Source: Ciona intestinalis (Eukaryota; Chordata; Ascidiacea; Phlebobranchia; Cionidae). Taken from it: a stretch of 64,000 nt of DNA. Every line of letters starts with the position of its first letter. The stretch's first letter is position 1. The notes under the pieces were generated by a model. That model saw only the letters and a program-made list of their open reading frames with translations. It made no database searches and was not told where the DNA came from. A program made the position numbers and the translations under genes. This document shows positions 26,869-41,000 of this stretch, piece after piece. The stretch is taken from positions 1,293,435 through 1,357,434 of the forward strand of contig NC_020173.2 in assembly GCF_000224145.3 (NCBI RefSeq), in the 5' to 3' direction.

Positions 26869-29800
26869 CTGTTTCAAAAAGATCATTGTCATAAATAACA
26901 AAAAAAATTTAAAAAAAAAAGAAAAAAAGGATAAAGTGAATAATTGGACTAATCATGGCCTACTTAATACATGGAACTATTTATTTACCTGTAGCGCATA
27001 TGCGACGTGGTGGAGAAATTGCGAGGCATTGAAGGTCGGTAAACTCCATTGCTGTTGAAGCCAGCTGCTGATGCAGCGAGCGCCGAATCAGCATTGGCTA
27101 GGAAAGGGTGGGGAGGTTGACGACGTGTCATGTTGACTCGAACACCAACCGGGGCTGATCCTCTCCTCATAGCACTGAGTGGGCTTGTTGGGGGTGAAGT
27201 TCTGAAAGAAAAACATGGTTAAAATTCCGAAAATGATACAACAAGAAGTTTTCTGTTACATTCTTTTAATATTCGAATCTGCAAAACGTGAAAAAATGTA
27301 CAATCAGTAAAAGCTAGACCCAGAACCTGATCGTTTAAATTCAATTTGTAAGGTTTTGTAAAACAAAAATAAATTTTACAACACCCTTAAAATTGCTATC
27401 AAAATTCAACTATAAGGAAGACTGGGAATAAATAAGACCCGACTTACCCCAAACCGTCCCAGCGCTCGTAGTCGCTATCATCACTGGATGATGTACAAGT
27501 AGAACACCACCCATCCTCCTCTTCGTCTTCAACGAATCTCTTGGTCCTCCTGTTCTTCCGGGAGGACGTAGGAGTGGCTGCGGACCTCTCAAATGCGAAG
27601 TCGGTGGATCGTGTTCGCTTTAACTTTTTGCTGCACGTTGATTTTCTGTAATTTCAAAAATTGAATTAAATTATTTTTATTTATTAATTGTGTGCAAGTA
27701 ACAGTGTTGCACGTCCATCAAATTAAACAAGTGTGAGGATTTCACATTTCTGCAGGTTACTGTACTAAGCATGCAAATCAATTTTTCAACTAACCCAGAT
27801 AATTTACTGCACGTCTTTCCAGGTTTAGGATTTCGTCGCGCGATGGCGCAATCGAGCTCGTCCAAATTGAGAGCGCTGTGCGTTCGGTCGAGCGCTGAAT
27901 TATCCTTAAAACGCGTTCTGTGCTGCGATCTATTGATTGGTGCAAACATGCAAAGTGCGAATTAGATTTGTGTGCAAAAAATCAACAAATGTGCAATAAT
28001 TAGGCTATTTCAAAATTGTGATTGAGCTATTTGACCTCGCATGCAGTGTATATAGTAACTATAGTTTACCTTGGTCGCCCGCCTTGATTTTGCGATCGAG
28101 GCTTTTCGGTAACTTCTTCGGGGAACCGAGCGCTGCTGTAAAGACGTTGCCCGCGTTGGAAACTAGAGAAGTCCCCTTGTGCGTCTCCGAACCCTGCACC
28201 ATCCTCATCGTCAGAGGCGTATTTCATTACATCGGATTTGCCTGCGACAAAGCATAACAATGGTCAAAACATGGCATATTGTGGTTGGGTTGGATATTGT
28301 TTCATTAACTTACGGTGGAATTCTTCCAGGCGATCTAAGGATCCTGACAAGGAACCACGCTCACGGTTTCGGAAAGATTTGGACGGGTTTCTAGATTTCT
28401 TCAATATGCTCTTTAACTCCGGACTGGTTTTATCATTCTCGACAGAAACGTGTTTGTCATCTGAAAAAATGTTTTTTGTTAAAAAGGTAGGATAAACTAT
28501 TGGCTAATGGCTGTACAAATAAGGTATATTCTATATAGGTGAGGTCCAATAAATTTTGGCTGGATGTTCTTGGCCCCAAAGGCTACAAAAATTTACATAC
28601 AGGTTCCTTGAGTATGCTTCAGTTTAATCTAAGCATTTCAACTTACCTGATCGTAATCGTGGGTGTTCAGATATTGTTTGTTCAGGAAGACTGATGGGTT
28701 CCCTGCTGCGACGTTTGTTGGCAAGTCGCTCGCTGACGCTCCGCTGGAGAGGGCTGCTGTGCTCCTTGCTCTCCGTGGGGGGTGAGGGGACCGGGACAGG
28801 AGGTGAGGGAAATTCCCGCGAGTCTAGGGGCGAGTCGGTGCGAGCGTGGCTTTTGTGCATCCATGGACTTGTGAGCTCCGATGCCGCGGTGCTAGGTGGG
28901 GAGGGGGTTAAGGAAGGGGCATATCGGGCCCGAGGGGCGGGAATGGGAACCGCTGACTTGGGCAGCATAGAAGCTACGTTGACTGGTGGTGATTTGTTGT
29001 CTATTTCGGTCGCTTTAGTCAGCGAGTCGATTGTCTTTTTGATTTCGGGCGCTAGTTTCCGACTGCCGATAATGGTCGGTGGCGATGCTCGGGGCGCGGC
29101 AGGGTGGAATGGGGTAAACTCTGTCGCTGAAACGTGACCGTCTTCGCCGTTTTGGGGCCGTTTTGAGCATGGGGTTTGCTTCGATTTTCCATAACTGTAG
29201 TTTGAACCCATCGCGGCCTTGAGTGCTGCGTTTTGTTGGTGCTCGATTGCGTCTAAAGTACTGCTGCTGTTGTAACCGCTACTGTCGGTGCTGTTGTAGG
29301 TGTTCTGTGGAAACTGCACGCCGTTTTTCGACGTGGTTCGAGACGATACGGTGCTGGTAGGCGATGTGACCGAATTGGTAACAGTTTTTCTTGAGGTTGC
29401 CGCGCCTTTGAAGCCAGCGTCGTTTTCAGTGCCCATTTCTGCGTTAACAGGGTCCATACCGTCAAGGTAGGGGTGGGACGGTCGGGTATGTCCTTTGCTG
29501 TACCGAGTACTAGCAGCTACAGCAGCCGATGTCGGGTACATATCTGCTGCATCGATGAAAACATTGTTTGAGGCAGGACTCAGCTCGCCCTTGTCTTCCC
29601 ACGGTTTGTCATGGATTGAAAGATTGTCAAGGTTAAGGCTGCGGCGTACGTTGTGGGAAGTTGGTAGTTGCGGGTTCTCGTATTGCGATGAGCTATGCTG
29701 TGAATTAAAATAAACATCTTAAGACTTTGAATTACGTCTAGTCGAAAGTGGTGGCGCAATTTACTTTCAATGGCCGCCCAAGGCGTAACAATAATAGAAA

Positions 29801-32800
29801 CTGCGTCTTCCATTCTGTTCATGACCATTGACCGTAACGTTTGAATTATAGAACTTTACGCAAAGGTGCTAGACCTAGTAATTATGTCCTGCCCTAAAAG
29901 TGTCAGCTTTATCCGGGGATCTATTGTGCGTGAAACACTAAGTCCCAATTACCCGGGGCCCCAACCGGTCTTGAACACCAGTGTTGTGTTATTGCTCCGA
30001 TAAATAATGTATGTATTACAGGGTTCCGATTGTCGGCTTTGTAATACGTGTTACGTCGCAATAGCTCGGGAAATAAATTGTCCGATTGATCTATATTGGG
30101 TTTAAAGTTGGCAGAAATGATAAATATTTTATTGAAATTCGACTTTGGCAAATTGGAATTTCAAATTCATTTTTAGTACCTGGGAATCGGATTCAGAATG
30201 GCCAGGGTCCTCGCCAAGGCTGCAAGCTTTCGAGCAAAAGATTCGGCCGTGTTTTGGGAGAAAAGGCCTCCCGAGTAGAGACTTGCGACAGCGGTTGCAA
30301 CAGAAGCAATTATCTGTCGCGTGCCAGTGTTGTCCTTCGTATTGCATCTGCCCAGCGTCTAGACCTGAAAGATATAGATTCACGCTTATATATAGAATTG
30401 TGGTGTAGCAATATATATATTTACATAGGAAATAAGTAAAGTGGAACAATCAAGCAATGTCCGTCAAAGGCAGAATACTTACCGATGAGATCGCCGCACA
30501 TATCACAATACTCGGCGTAAAGTGCTTCAAAGCACTGGGTGCAGTTAGGTTTCCCGTCGCGCATGATATAGCGCTGTCCGCCCAACACCTGGTCGCACTC
30601 GAAGCAGCAGAAATGATCCATATGCCAGTGTCGGCCCTCTGCCTCAGTGCATTCGTCGGAGAAAATGATCTAAGGGAACGACAAAATCGTCAGTGGCTGT
30701 TGTATATTTTGATAACACGACCAGAAGGTTAAGCGGGCTTACCTCGTCACAAGCTGAGCAACGAGGCTTTAAAGTCTCAGCGTGATGACGTCCACAGTAC
30801 AAACGTCCGTCCTATCAAAGAGAAGTAGAATTATAAACTAATCTAATCCTACAGGCCTATTATTGTAAGTCGCCTACACGAACCTGGTAAAAGTAAAAAA
30901 GATCAACTAGAAGTTCTCTACACACAGAGCACACGAAGCAGGCTGGATGCCAGCACATCCCTGGCTCTGCTCTTGAAGCAACAGCAACGATGTCACCCCC
31001 TTTTACAAGTATTCCGCACTAAAATGAAATGAAACGTTGAATACTCGATAAAACATCCAATATAAAAAGTAAAAATAGGTTAAATACCCATCTTACCTCC
31101 GAACAGGGAGTTCCAGGAGTATTAAGTGGAAGAATTCTGATCTTCCCGCATCCCAAATAGTCCTTCTTTCTCTGCTCGCTGAAGAGACGGAGTTCTCGTT
31201 TCTCCTCATCCGAAAGATCATTACAGTAACAAACCTGTGGTAAATGACGTTGTGGTTAGGAAAATAAACAAACGATTTCGTGACCTAACTAACTTATGAC
31301 AATGAGTAACACTGCTTCAAACAATGCTATCTCGGGTGGAAAGCCGCTGAAAATAAAGGCGGAGTGACTCAGGGCGAATTGGTTTTGCTTTTCTAAACTA
31401 GTTTTCAGAACCCAGACTGCTGGTGCGCGGCGTTTGTGTTATGTATTTGAAAATTGCATTTAATTTTAGCGAGAGATCCACTCAGACACCGGTCTGTTAT
31501 CGTCGATCGCATCTCGCAGGGTACAGCACAAATCACTTAACCCTTAGCGATTTGCTGAACTCGATAGGACAATACGCGAGGGCTAAAGCAGCAGCCAGTC
31601 CGTGGTTGACTGTTTGGATAACGGGATTTGAACCGATACGTGGTGAAGAATTACAACACAGCAGTTATCTTTGGCCAGAGTTGGCAAGCGTATTCGACCC
31701 TTTATTGTTTCAAGGCAGCGTCTGCGCTATATTTGTAACGGTCACGTCATCGCATACGCTCAAGTGATGGATGATGGTTAATGTCTTGAATACACAGCCA
31801 CTTGGCCGTCGAGCAAGACAGCTCGGGTTTCTGCACTCAGCTAATTCGCCGGCTCGTTTATCACCAAGCTAGCTTGGCCAGGAACGATGGGCAAGGGAAG
31901 ACCGTTTCCTCCCCTACGCTGGCCGTATGTCGGCTCCGTCAACACCGGCACGTTTACGCGGACAGACAATTACCAACGGTCAAATTAACGTGCGGCGACA
32001 ATAGCGCTAAGCCGATTACGCACCGGCGCAACGTCGCCAGTTTGTGAACACTCATCCCATTAGCGCAATGAAAGACATTGAATCCGGGTCCGATAAAGCA
32101 AATACGATAAGGAGACTGCCGACCGGATGGTCAGAGCAGACACCCGTCCATTAAACAGGCGACGCTGATCACTGCTTAATATAATACCTGCTAAGTAATA
32201 TATCGACTGGAAGAAGAAGCCATGCTACACGTTAATATGTGCATTCTGGATAATCCGCAAAACGCTCCGCGCACCGAAGGATTGTATCCGCATTACCAAC
32301 GTAAACAGTTGGATTAGAGTGGACGGCGAAACAAAGAAACCATAGGCTTAGCATGACAGCAGCCGCATTCCCCGCATCAGGGCAAAACCTGTTCCCTGTC
32401 TCTAAGGAACCGCACGATTAAATTTAACAGAGAAGACACTTGGTTGAAAAATTGCAGTCCGATTATTGTCATGCTATATATGCGCATAATAACTATGAAA
32501 TTAAAAATAAGTTGCCCATTTTAAAATACTGAGTGAGTTAAAATACCCAAGGCGCTGCTTTGTACTTAAATATTTACAAAAAAATATCAGAAAATCGAAA
32601 TACCACGCTATTTTTCGTTCGGCACCAAACAGTGCGGCTTGTCGCCACTTTGGGCGACCGAAATAAAGCGGACACCTAAAATAGGCGCGGTTAATTCTGT
32701 CCGACGGTCGCCATCACTGCGGGGCATCTGCACGTTGGTGAGTCGCGTATTCGATCGCTATGACGACGTGACCACTACGTTGCAATGCGTTGGCCAATGG

Positions 32801-35800
32801 AAACTCCGTCGACGAGTTCTATTCATAAAACCGTCACTGCAAGAATTGAGAATCTCCCGACGTGATCAAGTCGTGTGAAATTGCTCCAAATTTTTCAGCG
32901 CAAAAATCGAAGATGGTATATCCCATGCGTCTACTGACATATGCTGACTTGTGATATGCCAGGCGTCGATATCATAATCCAATCCTATGCAACGACGCGT
33001 GCTGTAATAACTCACGAATTTTAATTGCTCATTGTCCCGCTCAGGTTGCGGTATTCGCACAATAAACTCGCGCTGGAATTGGCACGCATTGCCCTCAGGG
33101 CTAACGCCTACACCGTTGCTGGCCGACAGAACAACTGTCTTAGTCCTGTACACTGATGATGTACTTAACCACGCATCCTAACATTGGCGGTGTGGTTAGC
33201 TAAGAATTTTGTCTGGCTTGTTCGATTAGGGAGAAGGGTCGGCGTCTCGGAAGCCGAAATGATCCTTATACAGCATTCAAGTTGTTTCTTCCGAAACCGC
33301 CGTTAAAATATGCGGCTATCACTTACAGTAAAGATCGCCGATTTTAATGGTACGAATTTCTTGAGATTAACATGCGATTGCCATGCTGTCGTTCGAACAT
33401 GAACCTGTCGAAATTTAAATTGGCGAACTCGAGCTGTGAATGCGGTTTAAACAGCCGCAGCGAAAGTCATTTCGCCGATAAACAAGTACGCTGTTAGTCG
33501 TGTAGCTGGGCATGAGAATTTGCCAAGGATTTGCAACAAACAAGAAAACCATTCACTCCGTAATCCCTCTTATCTTCGGCAGTGGAGGCATGTGCGTCCA
33601 ATTACATGCCGAAAACTCTGCCCGTAATGGGAACGGGTATGGAGAAATTAGGAGTTAAATAACGGATCGTTAGGCCAGGCATTCTCGTTATGCAGCAAGG
33701 TATAGGCTTATCTAGCCGCGAGTAACCAAGCGCTGGTCGGATGCAGATAACGATAATAAGATCCCGGCGCGGGGTAGCGGTTAACTGGTACGGTAAACAA
33801 CTTTCTGAATTTACGGTAAGCTGCCGCTGCTTTGAAAGTTCGCCGACAAGGGCTGGCTGGAGATTTAGTTTCTGAACACTGTATACCAGTAGCGGTGAGG
33901 GTCACGGTGTTATTCAGGCTGGGACGTGACGATAATTCTTAAGCGAACACGTAATTGCAGTAGCATTATGTAATAAAGCTAGCTTGGGAGCCGGCTTTGT
34001 TGTGGGGCTGTGGTTGCCCTGGGTGGATGAAATAACCCGCTTGTTTTCGTTCCATAACAAGCCCGGGAAAACAAAGGAACTGCCGCGGCGAAGCGGGGCT
34101 GGCCGTCGGGGCGTGAGTCTAGTCTCTCATCCGATCTTTGCGGGACAAGACAGGATTAGGGAAGTTCAAATCCAGCAGCAAATACGCCAAGTATGAAAAG
34201 AACGCTGCTGCCGATTTCCGTGTCGAAGAATTTCTTTGTCGGGACATTATGCGCGGTCGAACGGGCGCGATCTGTAGCAGGTGTGCACGGCTGCTGGGCA
34301 TATCCGTTTCTTGGCTTGTAGTTTGTTTAATCGGCTTGCAGGTCGAGGTAGTTTATGTCCACAACAATGGTACAACGCGCACAGTTAAACCTGTAATCCC
34401 CTTATCATTCCTTAGTGAGATTAACCCAACGGTTTGCTTGACGTGGAGATATATGCTGACGGTACCCAAAGATCTGCTGGACTTGTTCCGAAACTAAAGC
34501 GCAAATGTTGGCTGAAACTTTTAGGTAAATTTCCGCAAAGCGAAAATGCCAAGAAATATCCTTTGTTGGCACGACGAGAATTAAAATAGGTCTCAAGTAC
34601 GTGGAAAAGCATCTTTAAGGCGTGCAAAGCGTTAAGCGGTTTCACATGTGTTTAACAACGGCCTTCTTAACCATTACGGATTACTAACATGACAACGTAT
34701 AATTCAGGAGAAATGTCAAATGTCTTTGCTTAGCTGAACCGCTGAACTGTATCCCTACAAGGCTGAGGCTATTTACAAGTCTAATACGATCAGACGACCA
34801 ACTAATGCGTGGCTGAGTCGTCTTAGCAATGCCGTAATAAATAGTTTAAGAACAAATAGTGCGACTTGTATAACTATAAGAGGTGTACACCTGCGCCTTG
34901 TATCTGTGACGTCATAAACGTCCGACGTGAGTGAAATATGACGCTGAATTGACGTCACAGTCGTAGCCACGATTTGCAGTGTAAGCGAGATTCATGGTGG
35001 GATACGAAAGTACAAAATCCTATAGCCGTACTTCGGATAAAGTAAATCATTTACTTTCCGCGCTTTGACATACAGCAAGTCCTTATCGTGTTTTACTCAA
35101 TTTAGCCACCGTCGGGCCACACAGTCGACTGAGAAAGTGGTCATAAAATTTGACGTCCAATTCCGTGCATTTGAACCGCAGCCAATTTAATCTTGCTTCC
35201 GCCCAGATGTGCCGTAAAACAGATCGAGCGCCGGACAGGTTTACAGCAACTCAGCTGTACGGCGAGGGTCGAGTAATAAAATCTGGTTGCTTGGCTGGTT
35301 TTTTCGTATACTGCTAACTTAGAGGTTCTCTAAAATAGGAGCCTCCGAGACCTGGGATACAACGCCGCCGCAAAATGCTGCTGCACTACAGACCGTCACC
35401 ATTGTTCCTGGCGTCGATTTTCGATTACGCCGCCGCGGTAACACCTGCCCGAAAATTGCCGTCGAGCTTGCAAAACATCGCCGACGATAATTCGCGTTAA
35501 AAGCCCAAGAATCCTTATTATCTTTTGCATCGCTGTCGGGCAGCCACGGGATTGTAACTAACACAATTTGCTTGAAGAAGAGCACGAAAGCGATGTGGCC
35601 ATTAGACTGCTTCTATGTAAGATAGCTGGCTTAATGGGGCACTGCGGTGCTTAATCTATGAGATTTGCAGATAGGGCGATTCCGTCTTCGCCGGCAATGA
35701 GAATATGGCCCTTTATGCGAAGCCGTCGCGTTTCAATGACGGATCACCGCAGGTATGTTTGTGCCTGTCGTTCGCGGACAAAGGGTCGAGTCGATTAGTA

Positions 35801-38072
35801 AGGCCCTCATGAAAGCGACGGTAAACCAGCCACCTACCCTGCGACCGCAGACAAAAATTAGTTTGTGGGTTATTATTATACTTATAATAATTCCCCAACC
35901 TTTCCGTGCGTCTCCTTGCTAAATGCGACGCAGTCTGCTGCTATACGCCACTGAACAAAGCACGCAGCAGCATGTCTGTTTGCGCTCGACTGGAGCAGAT
36001 TTTAACAATCGCGCAGTGGGAAACTAGAACTAATTTGCGAGAGCTGTACTATTTGACTTGCGCATGATTTATGGTCCAACAAGCTATCGCTTCGGACGAT
36101 GAACTCGCTAAGGCCTTCCGGTCAAAGACAGGTAGCATTGAGGTTGTTTACGCTGCTCGCTTGCCCGCCCGACCCCCAGTTTACGCTTTTATTTCGCTTT
36201 GTTTAATTGCTGCCAGCAGCGGGTTGCGACGGATGATTTTTCAATTGTTGCTTTGGACAACCCGTGACGAATTGGTTCGCGCGAATACATTAGGAGGTAC
36301 CCGTACTGATCACAAGGCAAACAGTAACGCTTTGTTGCGTTTTACAGAGCACACTGTATTTTAACAACGCGTTGGTGCGAGGTCGTTGGTTGAACACACA
36401 AATCACCGAGGGATTTTTACCTTGTCGTCGTGCGGTGGTAACTGATGTAAGAGCTGGCGAACCCTGTACTTGTCTCCAATACTGTCAACCAGTGGTACCT
36501 TGTCTTCCGGCAGAGATGTGAAGTAATAACGGACCTATGAAAACAGCATGCTTAAAACTGGGTGTTTTTAAAAGGGTGTTGTCTCAGCAAACAGTTGCGA
36601 TTAATCAACATAATTTCGGTTTGATAGCCGGTTTTACATCTAGCAATTAGGCGTGAAGGCGTTTACAATCTGAACTCTGGGCCCCCACCCTCTGCCGAAC
36701 GCGCAATTTTCTCTTCGCGAGTAGGAGCAAAAGAAGAAAGAAGGTGGGAGCAAAAAGTGAGAAGGAAGTTTTCGCAGTCGGCTCCAAGATAGACATCACA
36801 TGAATTGAGTGGAAGATTGATCGGGGCAGCGGGTTTGAGAATAAAATTCGCATTTGCTGCGATAAGATCGCACTTTAGCGTTTGTACGGCTTGCGGTGTG
36901 TACCAGCATTCCTATCCCTATTCCTATTCAAGTTTCTCGGGGCGAACCGAGTTAATTGAGCCCGACAGGGAACAGGAATGCTATCAAGGTCCGACACAAT
37001 TTGTCAGCCGGAAAGCGTCGCACTGGCGAGCGGTTATCTTTTCCCGACTGGAAGGTGGACATTTCCTTGGGAGAGCGGGGTCGGCCTAGATAGCGGATCC
37101 CATTAAAATCCATGAGCTCTGGGCTGTAGCATATAAAGTGTGACGAACGAGGGCTACCGGTACGACGTGTTGTTTTAAAACTGAGCCTATTACCCGGTGC
37201 ATTCGGCCATAGATTGTGCGCAGGGGAAAAGTATGTTAAATGGAAAAAGCGGGCGCCGGGTTTATCGACGAAATATCAAGACAGGCGTCATGCATAAAGC
37301 CGCAAATTAACCACAGGCGAGCAGCGCACATAAGACACAAACACCCTGTGAGACGATGTGTATGTTCGCTGCTGCGTTCCTGCACATATCGTGTTTCACC
37401 AGGGCGTTCAAGGATCGCGGTCATAAAACATTGCTTCTCCTGCGGCATGCTCGCCCGATACGTGGCAGGGCGAGCTTTGATGTCTCGCCGTAAAAATTGA
37501 CGAATTTGTACTCGCCTATCAAGCGTATTTGACTTGGCACTGGAACGGTATCGGTCTGCTCGCTAGAGCGCGCGGTGCCCGCGGGCGAGGACTTGCTCTT
37601 TGAGAAACCGTCACTGTAATGGGGTGGGCCATACACGCAATAGAAACCATGCACAGTCTGCCCGCAGCCCATTAGCCGAGTCTATAGTAACATAAGCGCA
37701 ACAAGACCAACCTGATCCGGGGTTAGATTCGGTGGCACCCAAGCGTATTCTTCCAAAGCGCAGCCGCTGTCGCCGTCGTTCTCTTCGTCCGACGCGGAAT
37801 TCCGATTATGTCTCACCGACGCTTGTCTTCGGGATTGCCGTCGACGTACACGGTTTTCTGTCGGTCCTCGAATGACGATGTCCTGGTCAAGTCCCGCCGA
37901 TTTAGGGTCGATGTTTGAAGGCATGGTGCCTCGCGTTTGCTCTGTAGCGGCCGCTGGCATGGTCATAAGACTGTCGTCGCTGCAGTTGCTGAAACGACGG
38001 TTTCGATCCAAGTATTCCGATGCGTGGCCAATGTGGTATGACACCGAACACTTACAGTGAACGCAGCACTTC
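26832..38072 (-). CDS. PRICKLE: Prickle (PET-LIM planar cell polarity protein), 5' end missing
   Basis: Fourteen exons: 38072-37712, 36534-36421, 31234-31097, 31018-30884, 30811-30743, 30669-30483, 30364-30180, 29697-28647, 28460-28314, 28241-28070, 27929-about 27813, 27645-27448, 27201-26989 and 26868-26832; about 1,040 residues. The PET domain begins at [13 protein letters not shown] and continues [39 protein letters not shown]. Three LIM domains follow ([60 protein letters not shown]). The tail keeps [14 protein letters not shown] and [14 protein letters not shown]. The 37-nt last exon ends CIVM-stop, a CaaX prenylation signal. Prickle acts at the cell cortex with Van Gogh against Dishevelled; in Ciona savignyi the aimless mutation, which disrupts notochord convergent extension, maps to prickle. 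The first coding exon(s) upstream of 38072 were not found. The donor near 27813 (AC|GTGCAG) is weak but the only one that keeps phase. Confidence 0.95.
31235..36420. other. 5.2-kb prickle intron, no gene seen
   Basis: Lies between the two exons that encode the PET domain. Mostly unique, CpG-containing sequence without repeats of the inverted-repeat family. It holds two TGACGTCA palindromes (34907-34914 and 34950-34957). Open frames here are short and resemble no family known to me. Confidence 0.6.
34907..34957. promoter_or_regulatory. Pair of CRE/ATF palindromes
   Basis: Two perfect TGACGTCA sites at 34907-34914 and 34950-34957 inside a prickle intron, with CCGACGTGAGTG between them. Known targets of the motif are CREB/ATF bZIP factors; function here is inferred only. 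Confidence 0.45.
36535..37711. other. 1.2-kb prickle intron, no gene seen
   Basis: Separates the exon ending LTPDQ (donor GTTGGT) from the exon starting VRYYF. Contains a purine-rich tract (about 36715-36775) and no recognised feature. Confidence 0.55.
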
Positions 38073-41000
38073 CTAAATGCAAAAGGCAGCCGCGGTTGAT
38101 AACTTAATCCCACTGTTTCCAAGGCTAGTTAAAATCACCACTACAAGCATTACTTGCTATACTTAAGTACTACTAGGCTGTAAAACAGAGTTTAGTTAGA
38201 CCGAAGAGGCAAAAAATCCTTGGCCGGAAAATCAGACTCCGCGTCTGGCGCTTTAGGCGACGACTGCCCGATGAATAATGACCGCGAAATGCTTTAGATT
38301 TAGTTATTTCGATAACTGCCTTAGTTTATATATTCCATATGATTACTATGTCTTTCACTAATATACACTGCTAAAATCTTAATATTTTTAAACGCCGGAC
38401 TTCCTACACCTTAACTACATTTATAACAACTGAACCGATTCTATAACAAAACGGTAGTTTTGTACGTACACGTTCTGTTACCAACGCACACACGGCGACT
38501 GATAAAGCGAAAAGGCGAGAGGCGTCTTAAATTTAAACAACGTATCGCCTTTTTCTTACGTTTATCATTTTTGATTCTCTCTTTTTGAGCAAACGATCGA
38601 GAAACCGACAACATCCACTACGGAACCGGGATAGCAAGACGAACACACATTTTGCGAGTAATAAATTACGGATAGACAAACGACCAACGGGTTGACGAAA
38701 TAAGTTGCGTCGCGTTGGTTTTTCGACAAGGAATTTGCCGCTTACACGCTTAACAGTCCGTGGTTAACGCGGTCCACAGGTTATTATTAATATTCCAGGT
38801 TTTGACTCAACAAAAGAATGCAAACTGGTCCTGGGTCACGTCACAGCGATCAGTGACTTACTAGGGGTTTGCGATCGCTATAAATTACCAACCGTTGTGA
38901 GGTAAAGTACCGAAGGTGTTGGGTACTTGAAGGAGATTGATGCTTGCCCCGCAATGGCCAATTGAGACACGATTAATCCAGCGCGAATGGGAATGCGCCG
39001 TGTGGGGCACCCCAGCTGGTGCGACGAGTAAACATAGGTGAAATATTCCAACAACGAAGTGTTTGCTGCGGATTAAAGGCGCAAGCGGAAACCAGATTTT
39101 GGTGCGACGGAAATTGAAAACTGTATTTCGTGACTCTCAAAACCTGCGGCTTAGGTATCGCCTTAAATCGACCGCTTTAAAAGCTTGTCTGATTGAACAT
39201 AAAGCTATTGAAGTTTTCCGTGTGCTTTTCGGCTTGCAGGAGCAAACGTGGCGAAAGTTCCAAAGTCCGGCACCGTATGTGACGATATCACGACGCCATG
39301 GGAAAGTTTGGTTTTAATTAAGAAGTGGTCGAACGCAAGTTTGAGACGTCAAGGTAGCGTCGTACACGGTGATGGATTGAGCCAATGCAAACGAACCGTT
39401 GTGTGTTTTTACGCCGCGGTGAAGCCGACTGCTTGTTTATACCCAGGATTAGTGCGGAATTGGACCTTCCGATTTCTGCCGCACCCCATACGAGTTTAAA
39501 CAGTCAAAAATCAGCCATACCACTGCGAGAGTGGTTGTTAAAATCGCTGAGGTAAGCGAGAATCGGTAAAACAGAGCGTAGAATCGCATTTGCAAACGTA
39601 ACTATATCCACGGGTGTTATTCATGCGAAATTTTATTCTCCGGTGCATTTGCGGCACCTATCACCGACAATGCGAATAAACAACCAAGTCTGGGAGTTCT
39701 TGTCACGCCTATACATCCTGCAGCAATTACCACGTCAATGTAAACTGGAACACAAATTATTGATATCAATGGAGCGATCTCTATTCAACTGACTCGCAAC
39801 TGTACGCCGAAAATGCGATTCAATGATCACTTCTGTCTGCTCAACTGACTGTACGCGCTGGTAATCCACGACTAGTTTTAAACAGTACCTGTTACTAGTA
39901 TGCACAACTGATATGACTTTCGTTTGGAACCGTGAACTCAATTAAACGTAGATTGACACTACGTGTGATAAACTTTCCCGGAACCGTAGCGAGCGAAGCC
40001 CAGTTCTCACGGCCCCGCCAAGCAAGAAGCGACAATGGGTCTGCAGCCGGGTAGATGCAGACGATCGCCACTCTTAATTCTGCCCAGCCGCGGGATAAGG
40101 GTGTGCAGTGAATAGACGCACGCGAAGAGATACGCACTTTCCATTGCGCCGAGCTACAAGCGAAACTGTAAACAAAGACTGTGCGAAATCAGCGACAGTT
40201 TCTAACACAACTGCGCTACGACTAAGGACAATGGACTGCGATCGGTTTCGCTTGTTTCCGATTAGGCACGAACTGCAAGTTGCGCCAAAGCTCGCAATTA
40301 GCTCTATAACAGCTCGAGCTTTATCGGTGAAAACAGTTTTCGGAGATAAACAACAACAAGACAAGAACACATAACCTTTGACATAACATTGTTAAATTTT
40401 ACGTGGTGTGGTAAACAGGTGTAAAAAAACAAGGAATTTATTTGAAACTTACAGCACTTTCTAATTGGTCATATCAGTAGAAAGTGAAAAGGATTTTCTT
40501 ATACGAATAAAAAATACTAATAAATATACTCTTCCTGTTAAAAAACAATTTTTAAAACTTGACAGCAGTTAAAACAAAAATATTATCTCCTGCAGTTTTT
40601 ACTACTCCGTGTGACGTCATACAGAACAGTATTTTCCCACGAATGGTCTGTCACCGGCCATCCAGCTGGCCAAGTTCGGTCTATATTTAAACTGTTACTG
40701 AGGCGACAAAGGCGTCGCGTGAAAGCGGAAGACTATATACGTAGGTGCGAATATGGATTTTCTCTAGCGGGCCAGACTGATTGGAATCTAGTTTGTCTGC
40801 AAAGTTGAATTATTGCTTTCAGGAACTCGGTCAAAACAACTTCATAAATGCAATATCTGATTCCTTAAAAGTGCAGAGCCACGTTGTTTTGGAAATTTTA
40901 TCTCTATAAAACGTTCCTGACTCAGTCAGAGATACGCAAGCAAAACGGTTTACGAGTTTTGATTAAAATAACTTTAACCGGACATTGTGTATTGTGATGG

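Noticed and set aside
26595..26901. Two overlapping - strand frames beyond prickle exon 26989
   Set aside because: They are in other phases. The splice from 26989 to 26868 gives a short exon ending in a CaaX box, as expected for Prickle.
31620..31650. GGTTCAAATCC-like B box on the - strand
   Set aside because: No matching T-stem pairing, A box or acceptor stem, so not a tRNA gene.
31423..31767. 114-codon + strand frame in a prickle intron
   Set aside because: No similarity to any family, no splice or polyA context, and it is antisense within an intron.
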